In this document: positions 48,401-63,729 of the stretch, piece after piece
Layout: each line of letters begins with the position of its first letter
Numbering within the stretch: the stretch's first letter is position 1
NCBI GenBank assembly: GCA_029449245.1
Contig: JANATF010000001.1
Coordinates: 2,480,001 to 2,544,000, forward strand
DNA from: Mortierella alpina
Taxonomy: Eukaryota; Mortierellomycota; Mortierellomycetes; Mortierellales; Mortierellaceae
Length of the DNA stretch: 64,000 nucleotides
Reading direction: 5' to 3'
The notes under the pieces: model-generated
Told to the model about the DNA's origin: nothing
The model's database searches: none
The model's input: the letters and a program-made list of their open reading frames with translations, nothing else
Program-made: the position numbers and the translations under genes

Positions 48401-51400
48401 ACTTTTGCAACTTGGCAGCAACATCCCTGTCGTATGCCATGGCGGATGAATATCCTCAAGATAACAGCGTAAGGTTTTTTAGTAGTGGACAGTTGTAACG
48501 GCCATATGGTTTGATTTTTGTCTACCGGCATCATCGCTCAACTCACACACCTCTTTCTCTCTCATCAACATCACAGTTGGCTTTCATCTTGAATGCCCAT
48601 GGCTCAGCAGCGGGTATTGGACTTGGCTTGCTCGACGACGCAACAACATTTGCTGGTAATGATTTCGACGTCGGCTTGTCGTGGTCAATGACCATTATGG
48701 AGGATATGGTGCTAGAGTTTTTGAGGACTATTCAGGTCCTTGCACCTGGCCGCGTCTTGCCATCGTTCAAGGTACATACCGTTTGTTGTGGATCGGTTCT
48801 GCGAACTCCATGAAGTTGACCAAATCGTAATTGACTTCATTTCCTTCCCTTTCCCTTGTTTTTGCTGCATCATAGTGCGATTCTGGACATACGCTGTTAC
48901 ACTTGGCCACACAGTCTGGCATGGCACGGCTTGTCAGAGAGCTCATCAACATGGGTATTGACCACACCGCTATGGATAGAAACAATAAGACTGGTAAGGA
49001 ACAATTCGGGAACTAAGGCGTTATTGCGGCTGAAGATGATAATCTGTACAGTATGCATACTGACCTGTGCCTTCTTCTTCCTGCTTCCTCTTACCGGCTA
49101 TTCTCAAGCACTCCATTTCGCCCGCATGCTGGAAAATGAGGAGATCACGCGCCTGCTCTCAGAGGCCAGAGTCCCACCACGACCCATGGTCCCGCGAATG
49201 AAATCTGGTAATGATGACGGTCTCAAGAGGCAGGAGCTGGTCGCATCCCTGGTCCAGAAATATGAGGAAGATCTGGCAAAAATAGTCAAGCAGGACCGGC
49301 ACCGCAAACACCAACGGCTGTGCGAGATGAAGGAACGTGCTCTTCATGCCATGGACGCCAAAGACCAGGCTGCACGGAATGCAACTTCCGAAACAGCGGC
49401 ACATCATCAGCGTCAGGACCCACCCAGAGTGTTTGTTGAAGACACGGAGGAGGAAGACGACATCATGATGGAGGAGCTATCCAACCCTTCATCGCCCGAG
49501 GGAGCCCGGTCTTTGGACGAGGACATATATTCGAATGACGAGTTTGGTGAGCGAGACGAGAACGATGTTGAGCGCAAGAGGAAAGCCACTGATATTGATA
49601 TTGAAGGCATGGATGGCGTTGCTCGAAAGATGATCAAGGAGCAAGCTTCTTTGTCTCCACTGGGTGCACCCAAGCCTACGAGCTTGACATCAACGCAAGA
49701 AGGATACATTCAGAACGGCGCGAGTCTTTGGGAGAAGTCTCGAGGCGCCTCGTTGTTCGCACCCTCCGCCCAGCTTTCGAAAAGCACGGAACTCCACACT
49801 TGGATCTGTGACAGCTGGTCATTGTCGTCGTTGAAGGATTCCACAGAGGAACACGCCTCGCTAACAGGAGCCGATGTTCTTCATGTCATGGCTGTGACAG
49901 CGACAGGTCTGCACCATTATTCGGAACAGCGCTCTGCTTCTCATGAGACCACCGTTAGAAATCTGGAACATTGGAGTCTTATCGAGATGGAGAAGATAGA
50001 TCATGTTGCTAAGGACTCAACAGATTCGGTTGTTGTGGAGATGTGTGGCCTGGTTGCAAGGGGCGGTCGAGATTTGATGGGTGAACGCATTCGACTGGGA
50101 TTGTCCAAAGAGGACGCGTCTGGATTTACGGATGCAGTGGCGAGCGCTCATAGCAACCTCATGCAGCACCTAGGCCTGAAGTCAAAGTTTGCAGCCACCG
50201 CAACAGCTTCGCAAAGCACAGATTCGCGAGCAGGCAAGACCGAACGCTGGATCGATTCAACACTCCGTCTATGGGGCAAGGTCTTTAATGTGGAAGATCG
50301 AGCGTTGGAGGCTGTCGAGTACACGGTCAGCGAAGACACGTTCTCACTATTGCCTGCTAAGGACGGCAGGAACATCCACTCAATCCATATCATGGCCGCT
50401 GTCATGCGCACGCTCTGTGAGTATGATCCATGCCTCAAAGTCCGTTTTGAGGGCGTGCAGGTGTTGGAGGATGGCTGGAGAAGGCCAGAGTTGATCAAGG
50501 AGCTCCAGCGGATGGCCAAGGTCATGAAGAAGGTCGATCGATGGAACTTTGAGAGGTGTGGCTGGTCATCCGAGACGGCGCTCGGGTTCTTAAGCGGTCT
50601 GAGGGAGGCTAGCGAAGAGGGGCATGGGCCCTGCAGGAGAATCACACTGGCCGGCAACGACTTTGGAGGAGAGGACGCTGTTGGACATTCATTGGCGGAA
50701 TGCCTTGCTGAATGGAAGCATCTCAAGGCCTTGGATCTCTCGGACTGCAATATTGGCCTGGGCGGGTTGGAAGCCTTTGTTGCACAGCTCAAGAATATGT
50801 ACACGATCAGGCTCCAAGGCAATCGGTCTGACCATCGCTGGTGGCAATGGGTGGACACCTTGCTGGACAGGAATCCAGAGCTCGGCAAGTGTCGCTTGGG
50901 TGCACCTGTGTCTCGGTCAGATCCTGAGTTGTCCCTCCTTAGCGGCGAGCGGTTGTCCAAACTGCAGGAGCTGTCTGTACTGGATCTTTCCTCGTCGCCT
51001 ATCAACCAGGCCACGATGGCTGTCCTCAATGACTTTGTGGCCTCGAACCGAAACCTGCGGACTTTGACGCTCTCACGCTGCCAGCTGGACTGGTCGCGTC
51101 TCGAAGCCCTGTTCCAGACGCTTTGCAAGGTGAATGAGACGACTAAATTCACACTCGATGTAAGCCACAACTTGCTCTTTGAGAGCGAGAGCTCGATTCA
51201 AAAGTGGATCGAAGGCCTGACTGGTGCAGGCACGAGGGAGGATGGAGTACCCTTTGGAGTGCAGATGCAGGGGCTCATCATCCGGGATGCGGTTCTGAAG
51301 AGGGTGTTAGGGCCCTTGCAGCACGCCACGTGCTTCAACGAGTTCAATGTCAAAGGCCTGTTGATCAAACGCGAGAGCCAGGTTGCCGAACTGGAGGGTT

Positions 51401-52302
51401 TGGCATACGATGAGGCCTGTGCCAAGATCCGACCCGAGGATGCCTCGGATGAGACATGTCTGGCCCTAGGACAAGTGCTATCCAAGAACAAGACCTTGGT
51501 TATGTTGGACATCTCTGGCACGGAGATTGAGCAGCAAGTTCAGGAGACTGAGAGTTCATCACCTGATTCGAATGTGAGCAGCAGCAGCAGCAGTATTGGC
51601 AGTGGGGTTGGCAAGACATCGGCTCCCCGACGGTCGACAGGGGGTTTTGGACGCCAGGTGCCTTTGGCCTTCCCGGCGTTGGCTGAGAACGACACGCTGC
51701 GGGTTCTCGCCATGGACCACAACAGGTTTGGTGAGGATGGACTCCAGGTACTGGCACAGGCTCTGCAGGCTAATCAAGGTCTTGGGGTGCTGTCCTGTGA
51801 TGGGAATGATGCCTTCACACACAAGGCGCTTAAGGCATTCGAGAAGGTGCTCCCGCCGTACAGCATTCATGCGGCCTCGTCGAGTGTTCCGCACCGATCT
51901 CTTTCTGGACATGTCAAGATGATGTTTGAAGGGACGATGGAGGATGCCCAGGCAGCCGGATACAACAGCACACTCTCGATCTGGACACCTAATCCTGAAG
52001 AGATTTTGATGCACAAGGATCTGCTGTCGATGGAGGTTGAACGGCGGCTGGCAGAGTACCACCGCATTGAGACGATGCAAGCCAGGAATCGCGAGCAGGA
52101 AGCCAAGTTTGGTGCTGGTGGTGGACGCGCTGGGGGTGGGGCCACGCTGCTGTCGGACGCGAAGCAAGGGTATGAGCGAGCGGTCAAGGATCGCGCAGAG
52201 TATCTGGACACATACCAGCAGATTGTCGGAGCTGTGGAGGAAAATAATCGGAGAACCAAGGAGGTGTATGAGCGCAAGAAGTTGATGGAGCAAGGAGTAT
52301 AA
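45476..52302 (+). CDS. SPT23: SPT23/MGA2-like regulator (IPT/TIG plus ankyrin) continuing into a leucine-rich-repeat region
   Basis: Eight exons: 45476-46270, 46666-46823, 46926-47227, 47341-47459, 47554-48468, 48577-48771, 48876-48993 and 49109-52302, giving 1931 aa. Residues 1-265 are Gln/His/Ser-rich with a polyQ run. About 340-530 match the SPT23/MGA2 N-domain (RIEPIIYLKTSILDEHRQVV, C-x2-C near ED-SCPACVMR, LNCYCDHHNEQEGFVV). An IPT/TIG domain spans about 640-735 (PPKFRQIYPLTPSEGTVMGG). Two ankyrin repeats follow at 829-890; the second is built across the last intron (DRNNKT then ALHFARMLENEEITRLL). The final 3.2-kb exon then runs without a break into a charged linker and LRR-type units at about 1377-1740 (LKALDLSDCNIG, LSVLDLSSSPIN, LRTLTLSRCQLD, LVMLDISGTEI, LRVLAMDHNRFG), ending in a charged helical tail. 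In yeast these proteins are ER-anchored by a C-terminal helix and activate OLE1; no membrane segment is visible here. Each join keeps phase. Confidence 0.88.
45809..45850 (+). repeat. CAG/CAA repeat encoding polyglutamine
   Basis: Mixed CAG and CAA codons encode a run of nine Gln flanked by further Gln/His in the N-terminal activation-type region of the SPT23/MGA2-like protein. Codon mixing suggests selection for Gln rather than pure slippage. Confidence 0.85.
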
Positions 52303-52442
52303 AGACGGGCGCGTCTCGACTTTTGGAGCGATACGTTTCTGGGGTGTCTTGAATAACAGACGCAGAGTAGTGCCTGGTGCTCCGGCAGAGAGAGAGCCTG
52401 CAACGATACCCAGGCGGCCATTGTTTGTTGTAAAATATGTTC

Positions 52443-52448
52443 AATAAA
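52443..52448 (+). terminator. Poly(A) signal AATAAA of the SPT23/MGA2-like gene
   Basis: AATAAA in TTCAATAAAATG, about 140 bases after the stop at 52302. Distance and context fit a poly(A) signal for the + strand gene. Confidence 0.6.
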
Positions 52449-53525
52449 ATGAGCGGGGAACGGTGTGTTGCCCTACCTATGCGTTGAGCGTTTGAATTTC
52501 CTCAATTTTTGTTTTCATACCTGCATGGTCTCTGTTGGATTTCCAATAAATGCAGTGTTGTTTGTGCTTGGGTAAGATGCAATTAGAAGGCATCCCAGGC
52601 CCACACGCGAGGGTACTACAAGCGAACAGGGGTTGCCAGAAATAACTGACTAAAGAAGGGTCAGCGCTTGATCGATGAGAGCCCGCTCGTCTGTTTTCCC
52701 CTGAGCGATGTGATCCTCGTTTATGGAACAAGCAGCTGTTGCTTGGTCCTAGTGCAGGGATAGGAAGCGATGTCCTTGTTGTCGAAGATGGAGCCGAAGG
52801 CGTAGATGATTGGTGGTCGAAGCTGCCATCAGCGATAGGGTAGTCTAACAGTCTAACAGTCTTGGTGAGCATAGATCAGGGACAAGAAGCACCCAGGCAC
52901 AGAGGAAGCGAACCCCCCCCCCCCCCTGTAGACCTTTCACGTTTTAGGCTACTCTGGTGCAACCTTCATTTTGCACTGGGCTTGCTAGCGCTGCTTGCTG
53001 ACTTTTGTCTCCGACCTAAACTCTTGCTCTCTTACTTTTCATCACCCATCACCCATCACCCATCAGCCATCACCATCACCCTTCACTCATCACCCTTTCA
53101 CTCTCTCACTCACTCACCCTCACTCTCTCTCTCTTTCTCCTTCTCTTGGCAGCAGCTGTAACAACGCACACACACACCCCCATCGTCGTCTCCTCGCCTT
53201 GCCCTTCAGCTGTCACTCCTGGATCTCTAGAATCTCCTGGTCCCCCTTAAACCTCGCTCGTGTTTGGCACGTCGCCCTTCCTGGCCACCCGTGCGTTGTC
53301 TGTCTGTTCTCAGCGACAGTGTTCATTGAACTTCATTCTCCCTCGTCCCTTGCTGCTGTGTGCTGGCCATTCAACATTCAACATTTGCCATTCCACACTC
53401 TCGTCATCCAACGTCCGAGAAACGGACCCAGCACCACCTGCTCGCTCCCTTGTTTCACTCTCCTCTGCCTCTCCAGGCGGCTCCCCTGCCGCTATTCTCG
53501 GTTCCAACCTCTCTCTCTCTGAACC
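52449..53525. other. Intergenic: upstream region of the O-fucosyltransferase-like gene
   Basis: No gene supported. A run of 14 C lies at 52913-52926. From 53034 to about 53130 there is an imperfect (TCACCCA)/(CATCAC) repeat grading into a CTCACT/CT-rich stretch, and the + strand remains pyrimidine-rich up to the start codon, which fits a long CT-rich leader. Several short frames here are translated repeat. Confidence 0.55.
53034..53099. repeat. Imperfect (ATCACCC)n tandem repeat
   Basis: Units of the type CATCACC / CATCACCC repeat about eight times with small variations in the leader region of the gene starting at 53526. Confidence 0.75.
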
Positions 53526-55586
53526 ATGTCTCTCAAGCCGGGCAGCGTGTCCAAGGCCGGCTTTCAGTCCAAGAGTCGCATACTGCTGATTGGCCTGATC
53601 TTCAGTGCTGTGGTCTTTGTCTTCGCTGTCCAGGTCGAATGGGTACCGTACCTGAGTTATTCCTCAAACACCTCGGCGGGAAACCAAAGAAACGGCGGGT
53701 CTCCGCTCATCGTCGAAGGATCGAAACATGTCTCAATAAAGGACCCACCACTCCCCCAGCAGTCGCCAGCAGCATCGATCCTTCCTTCCCTGTCACAAGC
53801 ATCAGAGGCGACTCCCTCCCCTGCTCCTGCGGATACGACCTCGGACAAGCATGACAGCATCAATAATAATGGTGTAACCAAAGATCAACAAAAAGACAGT
53901 AGTGGCTCGAACGCCCTCAACGACAATGACGACGACGACGACAATGGTGACCCTGCTAATGAACACGAGAACGACCCACCTTCGCCTTCCCTGCCCCCAC
54001 CCGCATCAACCACCCTAGCACCATCGCTGACACCATCACCAACGACGCCACCCAAGGAACCTTCCGTGCTGGACGGAAACAAGGAACACAATCCATTTTT
54101 GACAATGTTCCCGCCTCGGCCGCCTGAAGCCGGCGAACGTTTTCTCGGATATCTACCTCACAGTGGCTTCCATAATCAGCTGATGACGCTCGAGAACGCG
54201 ATTCGACTTGCGGCCTACTTGAACCGCACCTTACTCCTCCCTCCCCTTCATCTGAGCCGGAAGAAGCAAGCCTTGGTCTGGAAGGAGCCTTCTACCGTGC
54301 TGCAACAATGGGCGGATCGGAATCGCACAGCAGTGGAGTACTGCCGTGATGTGGATACATCGAACTGGCCCCGCGTGAACCGGAAACAGCTGGAAGCCAT
54401 GCCAGAACAGGAAAGGAAGCGCGACCGTGAATGCCGATTCTATCATTCCTGGACGGTCGTGCCCTGGACATATTTCTACGACATTCCAAAGGTCCTAGAG
54501 ACTGTTGTTGGGATTAGAGGACAGACGGAGCCGGTCCGGGTGTTTGATAGGCCAGTGATGAGCCTTGCATGGCTGCACGAGCACTTGCAAATTCAGGACC
54601 CGAGCAAGGAGATCCATTATTTCAACGACACGGAGCGGTACGATTATCGGATAGTGGACGACTCTGAGATTGATTATAGTCTGAAGCCAGGGAGCGAAGA
54701 GGATCTAAAGCAGCAGCAATCAGCACATGCCGTCAGACCGGTTCAAATGTTTAGTACCGTGGCCGTCGAAGCACCAACTGAACCCACTGTTCCCTGGATT
54801 CAGCGATATCATACAGACTTGTTTTTGACGGATCTTCAGAAAAGGCCCGAGCGCGTACTGCATTTCGGCTCATTGTTTGCATCAGACAGGGTGGATGCCC
54901 GGTCCAAGGACCACCTGGACCTTAAGAGGATGATTTCACAGTCGATGGACCTTTGGAATGAAGGGATTCTGGAAGCCACCATGGTGGCCGAGACTCAGAT
55001 TCAGGCGTGGATCAAGGAGACGAAGCGGGCGGCGCCAGGATTTCTCGGTGTTCATTTGAGGACAGAGGATGGCGTGTTTGTAAAGTTGGCGTCCAAAAGT
55101 CTGCAGAGAATTGTGGCCTGGCTGGGGGAGATGGTCAAAATGGATCGCAGGTACCTTGGCAATAATACCGCGAGGAACAACAACAACAGTGCCCAGGCTT
55201 TGGACAAGCGAGCAGAGCCAGAACAAGCAGCAACAGACGTGTCTACGTTTCTGGAACGTTGTACAGCCGCACCACCAGAGTCTCCTATGATCTTCATGGC
55301 AACGGATGTGCACCAGCCACGGCACAGTGTTCTATTGCACGAGTATCTGGACCAGTATCCATGTACGATGTTTCTTTCTGATTTCGAAGCCTCCATGTCG
55401 ATTTTGGCAAAGATTGAGAACCCTGTCGATGGCATCTTGATGTTGCCGTACATGGTAGCATTGATGGATGCCAATCTCGCCGCCAAGGGACGGGAGTTTC
55501 AGGGAACGGAACGGAGTACTTTCAGCGGCTATATCATCGATCATTTGTTTCCAGAGTACCATCCTGACTTTGTGCCTCCCGTTTAA
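53526..55586 (+). CDS. Type II membrane protein with O-fucosyltransferase-like domain
   Basis: Single-exon gene, 686 aa. A short cytosolic tail is followed by one hydrophobic anchor (RILLIGLIFSAVVFVFAV, 19-36), then a low-complexity stem with an Asp-rich run (NDDDDDNGD) and Pro/Ser/Thr-rich segments, the usual layout of a Golgi or ER glycosyltransferase. The catalytic-type domain starts near residue 206 with RFLGYLPHSGFHNQLMTLENAIRLAAYLNRTLLLPP, the G-x-HNQ nucleotide-sugar motif region of the GDP-fucose O-fucosyltransferase superfamily (PF10250). FLGVHLRTEDG (about residue 510) matches the (V/I)H-x-R segment, and the end (GTERSTFSGYI) matches the conserved STFS strand. Donor GDP-fucose is inferred from family only; acceptor unknown. 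An alternative is another GT-B fucosyltransferase-like clade with unproven activity. Confidence 0.85.
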   Translation: MSLKPGSVSKAGFQSKSRILLIGLIFSAVVFVFAVQVEWVPYLSYSSNTSAGNQRNGGSPLIVEGSKHVSIKDPPLPQQSPAASILPSLSQASEATPSPAPADTTSDKHDSINNNGVTKDQQKDSSGSNALNDNDDDDDNGDPANEHENDPPSPSLPPPASTTLAPSLTPSPTTPPKEPSVLDGNKEHNPFLTMFPPRPPEAGERFLGYLPHSGFHNQLMTLENAIRLAAYLNRTLLLPPLHLSRKKQALVWKEPSTVLQQWADRNRTAVEYCRDVDTSNWPRVNRKQLEAMPEQERKRDRECRFYHSWTVVPWTYFYDIPKVLETVVGIRGQTEPVRVFDRPVMSLAWLHEHLQIQDPSKEIHYFNDTERYDYRIVDDSEIDYSLKPGSEEDLKQQQSAHAVRPVQMFSTVAVEAPTEPTVPWIQRYHTDLFLTDLQKRPERVLHFGSLFASDRVDARSKDHLDLKRMISQSMDLWNEGILEATMVAETQIQAWIKETKRAAPGFLGVHLRTEDGVFVKLASKSLQRIVAWLGEMVKMDRRYLGNNTARNNNNSAQALDKRAEPEQAATDVSTFLERCTAAPPESPMIFMATDVHQPRHSVLLHEYLDQYPCTMFLSDFEASMSILAKIENPVDGILMLPYMVALMDANLAAKGREFQGTERSTFSGYIIDHLFPEYHPDFVPPV

Positions 55587-56502
55587 CACTGGTAAATAAC
55601 CATGTAACCATTTCTCATAAAAAATGAAAATAACTGTACCATACCACAAATTTAACGTCCTTCTAAGATGCCTGATGGGTCTTGCCACTGCCCCGTTGAC
55701 AGTAGCGGAAAGGCTCCCGCGTAACAGTTTTTGCGATATGTAAAGGGATGCGAGAACGCAGAATGCCTCAACGAATAGTGGGAGGCAGAATAAGTATCAC
55801 GACATTATGGCGTGTGTGTTAGGTTGGAGATGAAGATCGCTAGTTATTTGCAAGAAAGTGTCGGCAGGTAGTCTACTGTGGCCCCAATGGTTTGCCTTGT
55901 CCAGGGATTCTGTGCCTAAATCATCATTCGAAATGGGTGGCCAGAGTGAGTCTGACTACCATAGCACGAGGTGCGGGAGTATCATGAACGACGCGTCCAC
56001 GTCTTCACGAGTACAGGCACGGTCCCTCCCGCGGCATGCCTGCTGTTGCAGAAAGTCGAGCAGATTAAGGGCTTTGTGACGTGTCAGCGCTGCAGTGTGC
56101 CAGGCAGCATTGCGATTGGCTGGCTTCTGGCAGGTTCTGTGGCCGCGGCCAATAATGTTATGGCTCGTAGGTGACAATTAAGAGTGAGAGCGTAGCCGGG
56201 GGGTATTTTTGGGTAAGACCGAGGCCCACTTTCTGCTGCCTTTTGCTTTCCATCCCTCCTTGTCATCTCATCCTCCCGTCGGCATCCTTCTTCTCTCTCT
56301 GTAACAGCACCGCCCACACCCACTCGACACAGTCTCCAGCGGGAAAGAGACACAAAGAGCGTGAAGCAAGAGAGAGCGTGCCGTGTGTATATAGAAACAG
56401 GACTAGCACGTCGAGCAAGACGACAACACAGCAAAACAAAAGAACCCCCCATACACCACACACGCATAGCCAGCATCAGTCGAGCCGCGCAAGTCTTTCA
56501 AG
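55587..56502. other. Intergenic: upstream region of SEC63
   Basis: No coding frame supported. The part from about 56230 to 56300 is CT-rich on the + strand and the final ~130 bases are A/C-rich (AGACACAAAG…CACCACACACGC), consistent with a leader for the + strand SEC63 gene. Confidence 0.5.
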
Positions 56503-59400
56503 ATGGCCAAACCCACCTTCGACGAGAATGGTGACACGTTCAACTACTTTTTCATGACGATGCTCGCCATCGTCCTCATCCCTGCCACCTATGTGACCCT
56601 CTTCAAGAAGACAGGTACAGATGGCACACTGGTTCACTCAATTGATGGCAGCTTTCCAACAAGCGTTACACTGGAAGCGACTTGGAGGCAAAGGAAAACA
56701 GAGGAAGGGGCGTTGGAGGGCATGTTCAGTCAAACGACGACCTTGGAAGGTTCTCGGATGGAAGAAAAACAAGGCACACACCACACTCAGGACTCTCGAG
56801 GACTGCAGAGTTCGAAGAAGGGGCTGATCAGGACACTAATCCTCGCAGATGAACAATGACTTTGAGGTGCGAGTCGATGTGCTGACCTGGTCGTTCCTTC
56901 TTTCTTTTTCCTTTTGCCTTGTTTCGCTCGCCTTGTTCATCTCTAGCTGCCGTTGTTAGAAAGACCCCTTGTCCCTGTGATGCCTGCAAGCGCAAGGTGT
57001 CTCGCGCTGTTGCACCTCGCTCGTCGGGTGTCGGTAAAAAGTAAGGACTGGACAGCACCTTTTGAGGATCTCTTTGAACTTGACAACGCACCCGTCCACG
57101 CTTCACGTTGCGTTCCTTCCCCTCTTTCTCTTTCGATCTATCGCGCTCTTCTTCGGGCACACTCGTTACCGATCAGTGAACCAAATCACTCATGCCGCCG
57201 CACGCTCCCGTCTGTATTACTGTTGATTAGGGCCATCGGAATCCTTCTCGGATGGATTTTGTTCGCATTTGTCTCGTACCAGGTCTACATCACACCCTCG
57301 CCCGAGGTTCTCAAGTGGAACCCTTTCGATATCCTTGGTATTGAAGATGTAAGTGCATGGACTTTGACACCGGCCTTTAAATGTATACACAGATCGATAG
57401 GTACGTGTTGTTGACAAGAATGATGTTTGGTTATACTCTCCCTGTAGAGCGCAACTCCCCAGAAGATCAAGGCGGCCTACCGTGGACTGAGTAAGATCTG
57501 GCATCCTGACAAGGTCGTCTCTGATCAGCTTGAGGTGGCTGTTGAAAGGATGGCCGAGATCAACAAGGCTTATGAGACGTAAGACGCTGTGCCATTGCCT
57601 TTGCCCTGGTCTTTCTGTATAGCATCACAATAGCTGCTGACGCTTCAATTGCACATTCTTTTTTTTCTCCCCCGCAGTTTGACCGACGATGCGACTCGCG
57701 AAAACTGGGAGAAGTATGGACACCCAGACGGCAGCAGAAACTCCATGACCATGAGCATTGCTCTTCCTCCTTGGCTCGTCGAGGCACACAACAACTTTTG
57801 GGTTCTTGCTGCATACGGTATTGTCTGCGGTCTTATGCTGCCTTATTTCATCGGCAAGTGGTGGTACCGCTCTGGAGACTACACCAAGGACAGGATCCGC
57901 ACCAAGTCCATGGGTAGCTTCTTCAAGCAGCTCAAGGAAACGACGAATGCCAAGCAGATTGTCGAGATTCTGGCCAACGCTGAGGAATTCAAGGAGGATA
58001 TTGTCAGCCGCCCTTCAGACGAGGCTGCTCTTGAGAAGTTGGGTGCTCTGGTCAACACTGCTTTAGAGAACAAAAACGGCGAGAAGTTTGAGTACACAAA
58101 GAAGACGACTTCGCCAGCGTCCTTGAAGGTCTTGACGCTCTTATATGCCCACACCCTGAATGTTCCCGTTGAGGACAAGGATCTTGCCCAAGGTAAAGAA
58201 CGCGAGATGTTTTATCTGATGTATATTTTCTGTGAGGGATGAAAGTCTGAAACTAACGCTGCGTTTTCCTATTCTTTGAATAATACTCACTTGTAGATCA
58301 AGTTGATATTGCTGCCAAGTCTCTGCACTTGATCCACGGAATGGCTCAAATTACAATTGCTCGTCAATGGCTCGCGGTTTCGTTGTCCTTGATGGACATG
58401 TCCCAGATTTTGGTCCAGGGTCTTTACTTTAGTGACTCTCCTCTCCAGCAGCTGCCCTTTGTCGATGTCGAGGCTATCAAGGCTCTCAAGGGCAAGAAGC
58501 AGATCAAGTCAATCAAGCAGTATATGGAACTGGACCGCAAGGATCGCACGGCATTGCTCACGAAGAACGTCACGGATGACCAGGTTGACCAGGTCGCTAC
58601 TGTTGCTAAACAATACCCCGAGCTGAAGGTTCTCAAGGCATTCTTCCGAGGTAAAGAGAAGCATCATGGTCGTTCAATCGCTAGCAAGCCATGCTCGCAA
58701 TGATTTACTTATCTTTATATTTCCTGTTTCATGATTTATAGTTGCTGGCGACAACGTTATTACCCCTGGTTCCCTCTGCACGTTTATTCTGAAGGTTCGC
58801 GCCGTAGCCCCTGGTGAGGTGGAGGAGGAGCCCGTGAAGTCGGACAAGGATGATGTTGATGCGCTGTTTGAGGGTGAGGTTGACAGTGAGGAGGATGAGG
58901 ACGGTAACGTCAAGCCCAAGAAGGGGTCCAAGACACCCGCACCCGCTGTTCACGCGCCTCACTTCCCTGGTGAGAAGAAGCCCTTCTGGTGGGTTGTCCT
59001 CGGAGATCACAAGAATGACCGCATCGTGGTCTCGCCTACCAAGGTCACCGATGTCACGTCGACTCCCAAGACGGTCCGCATCCAGTTCCAGTCCCCCCCT
59101 CGCCCTGGCCAATACTCGTTCAACCTGTTTGTCAAGTCGGATTCGATTATCGGTGCTGATATTCTTGAGGACATGACGCTGACGGTTGTGGACCCTTCGG
59201 AGTTGCCACCAGAGCCCGAGATTGACGACGATATCTCAGAGCCCGATGAGGACTCGATCGCAGGACAGATGGCGCTGTTGAAGGAGCAGGGTCTGGCTGC
59301 GGCGGCGATTGGCGGTGGAAACAAGGGCGCTGTTGCACCTGCTGGAGGCAAGGGCAAGGCCAAGGCACCCGAAACCGACAGCGACAGCGACAGCGATTAA
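56503..59400 (+). CDS. SEC63: SEC63, ER translocon J-domain subunit
   Basis: Subunit of the ER Sec61/Sec62/Sec63 post-translational translocon; its lumenal J domain recruits BiP/Kar2. Seven exons: 56503-56614, 56947-57040, 57231-57348, 57448-57578, 57678-58192, 58297-58650 and 58742-59400, giving 660 aa with all phases fitting. Membrane segments: FFMTMLAIVLIPATYVTLF (about 15-33), AIGILLGWILFAFVSYQVY (about 70-88) and FWVLAAYGIVCGLMLPYFIG after the J domain. The J domain (about 98-160) has the HPD triad at 127-129 (KIWHPDKV). The Brl-type Sec63 domain follows (QLKETTNAKQIVEILANAEEF, KSLHLIHGMAQITIARQWL) with an acidic insertion and a C-terminal acidic tail ending DSDSDSD, the expected Sec62 contact. 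A CPCDACKRK Cys cluster occurs in the first loop. Confidence 0.96.
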
Positions 59401-63050
<3,650 letters not shown>

Positions 63051-63729
63051 GAGAACACAAAACCATCTTTTTCTGTATTTATAAAAAACACGCTGCTTCA
63101 TTGCGATTACCAAGACATTTTTTTTTCCGGCGTGATCTTTTCATCAAGAGGTCAACAGATAGCCTCAGAGAAGGCAGATGTGGGGCGGTTGAGTAGAAAG
63201 TTAACACTGCAAACGGATGGGTGAAGAGTGAGTGAAAGAAATATGCGAAGGTGCGGTGAAAGTTGCGGAAACAACAGAAGGAAGGAAGATGAAGAACTAT
63301 CCGTGCGTTTGATTGCAGAGCATCACACAAGGAGTCTTTTCCCGTGCATGGCAAGGATAATGGTACTGAAGATGCGGCGGTAGGGGTAGGAGGAAACACA
63401 ATTGGAGCCGTCATGAGTACATGTACAGCGCATACAGTACACAGAACCAAAAACTTTCTTGACGCCTTCAAAAGCAAGGTGGTTTGTGGCACATTTAAAA
63501 TTATCATCGCTGCCCTGGAATGGCTGATTGCAAGCCAACTACAATATGAATTTGACAATAAGACCTTGAAACGAAAAGTTACGGGCGTCTAAATGAAGAG
63601 TCGTGCATCAAAGACAAAACTACTAACCGACGATTACAACAAACAATAACCACGCCCTGCATTGTTCTGTCCTTTGCCTTTTTTTTTTTTTTTTTTTTTT
63701 AATTGGTAGACAAGTTACGCCATGAAGTA
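63051..63729. other. Convergent intergenic region
   Basis: Lies between the ADE5,7 stop (+) and the stop of the partial minus-strand gene. An ATTTATAAAAAACA stretch at about 63077-63090 is a possible 3'-end element of ADE5,7. A run of 22 T at 63679-63700 lies just downstream of the minus-strand gene's position. No coding frame is convincing. Confidence 0.5.

Noticed and set aside
50148-51170. 340-codon antisense frame within the LRR exon
   Set aside because: It mirrors the codon structure of the real + strand exon, has no motif and no independent splice or promoter context.
51559-52293. 244-codon antisense frame near the end of the SPT23/MGA2-like gene
   Set aside because: Shadow of the long + strand exon; protein composition is not recognisable.
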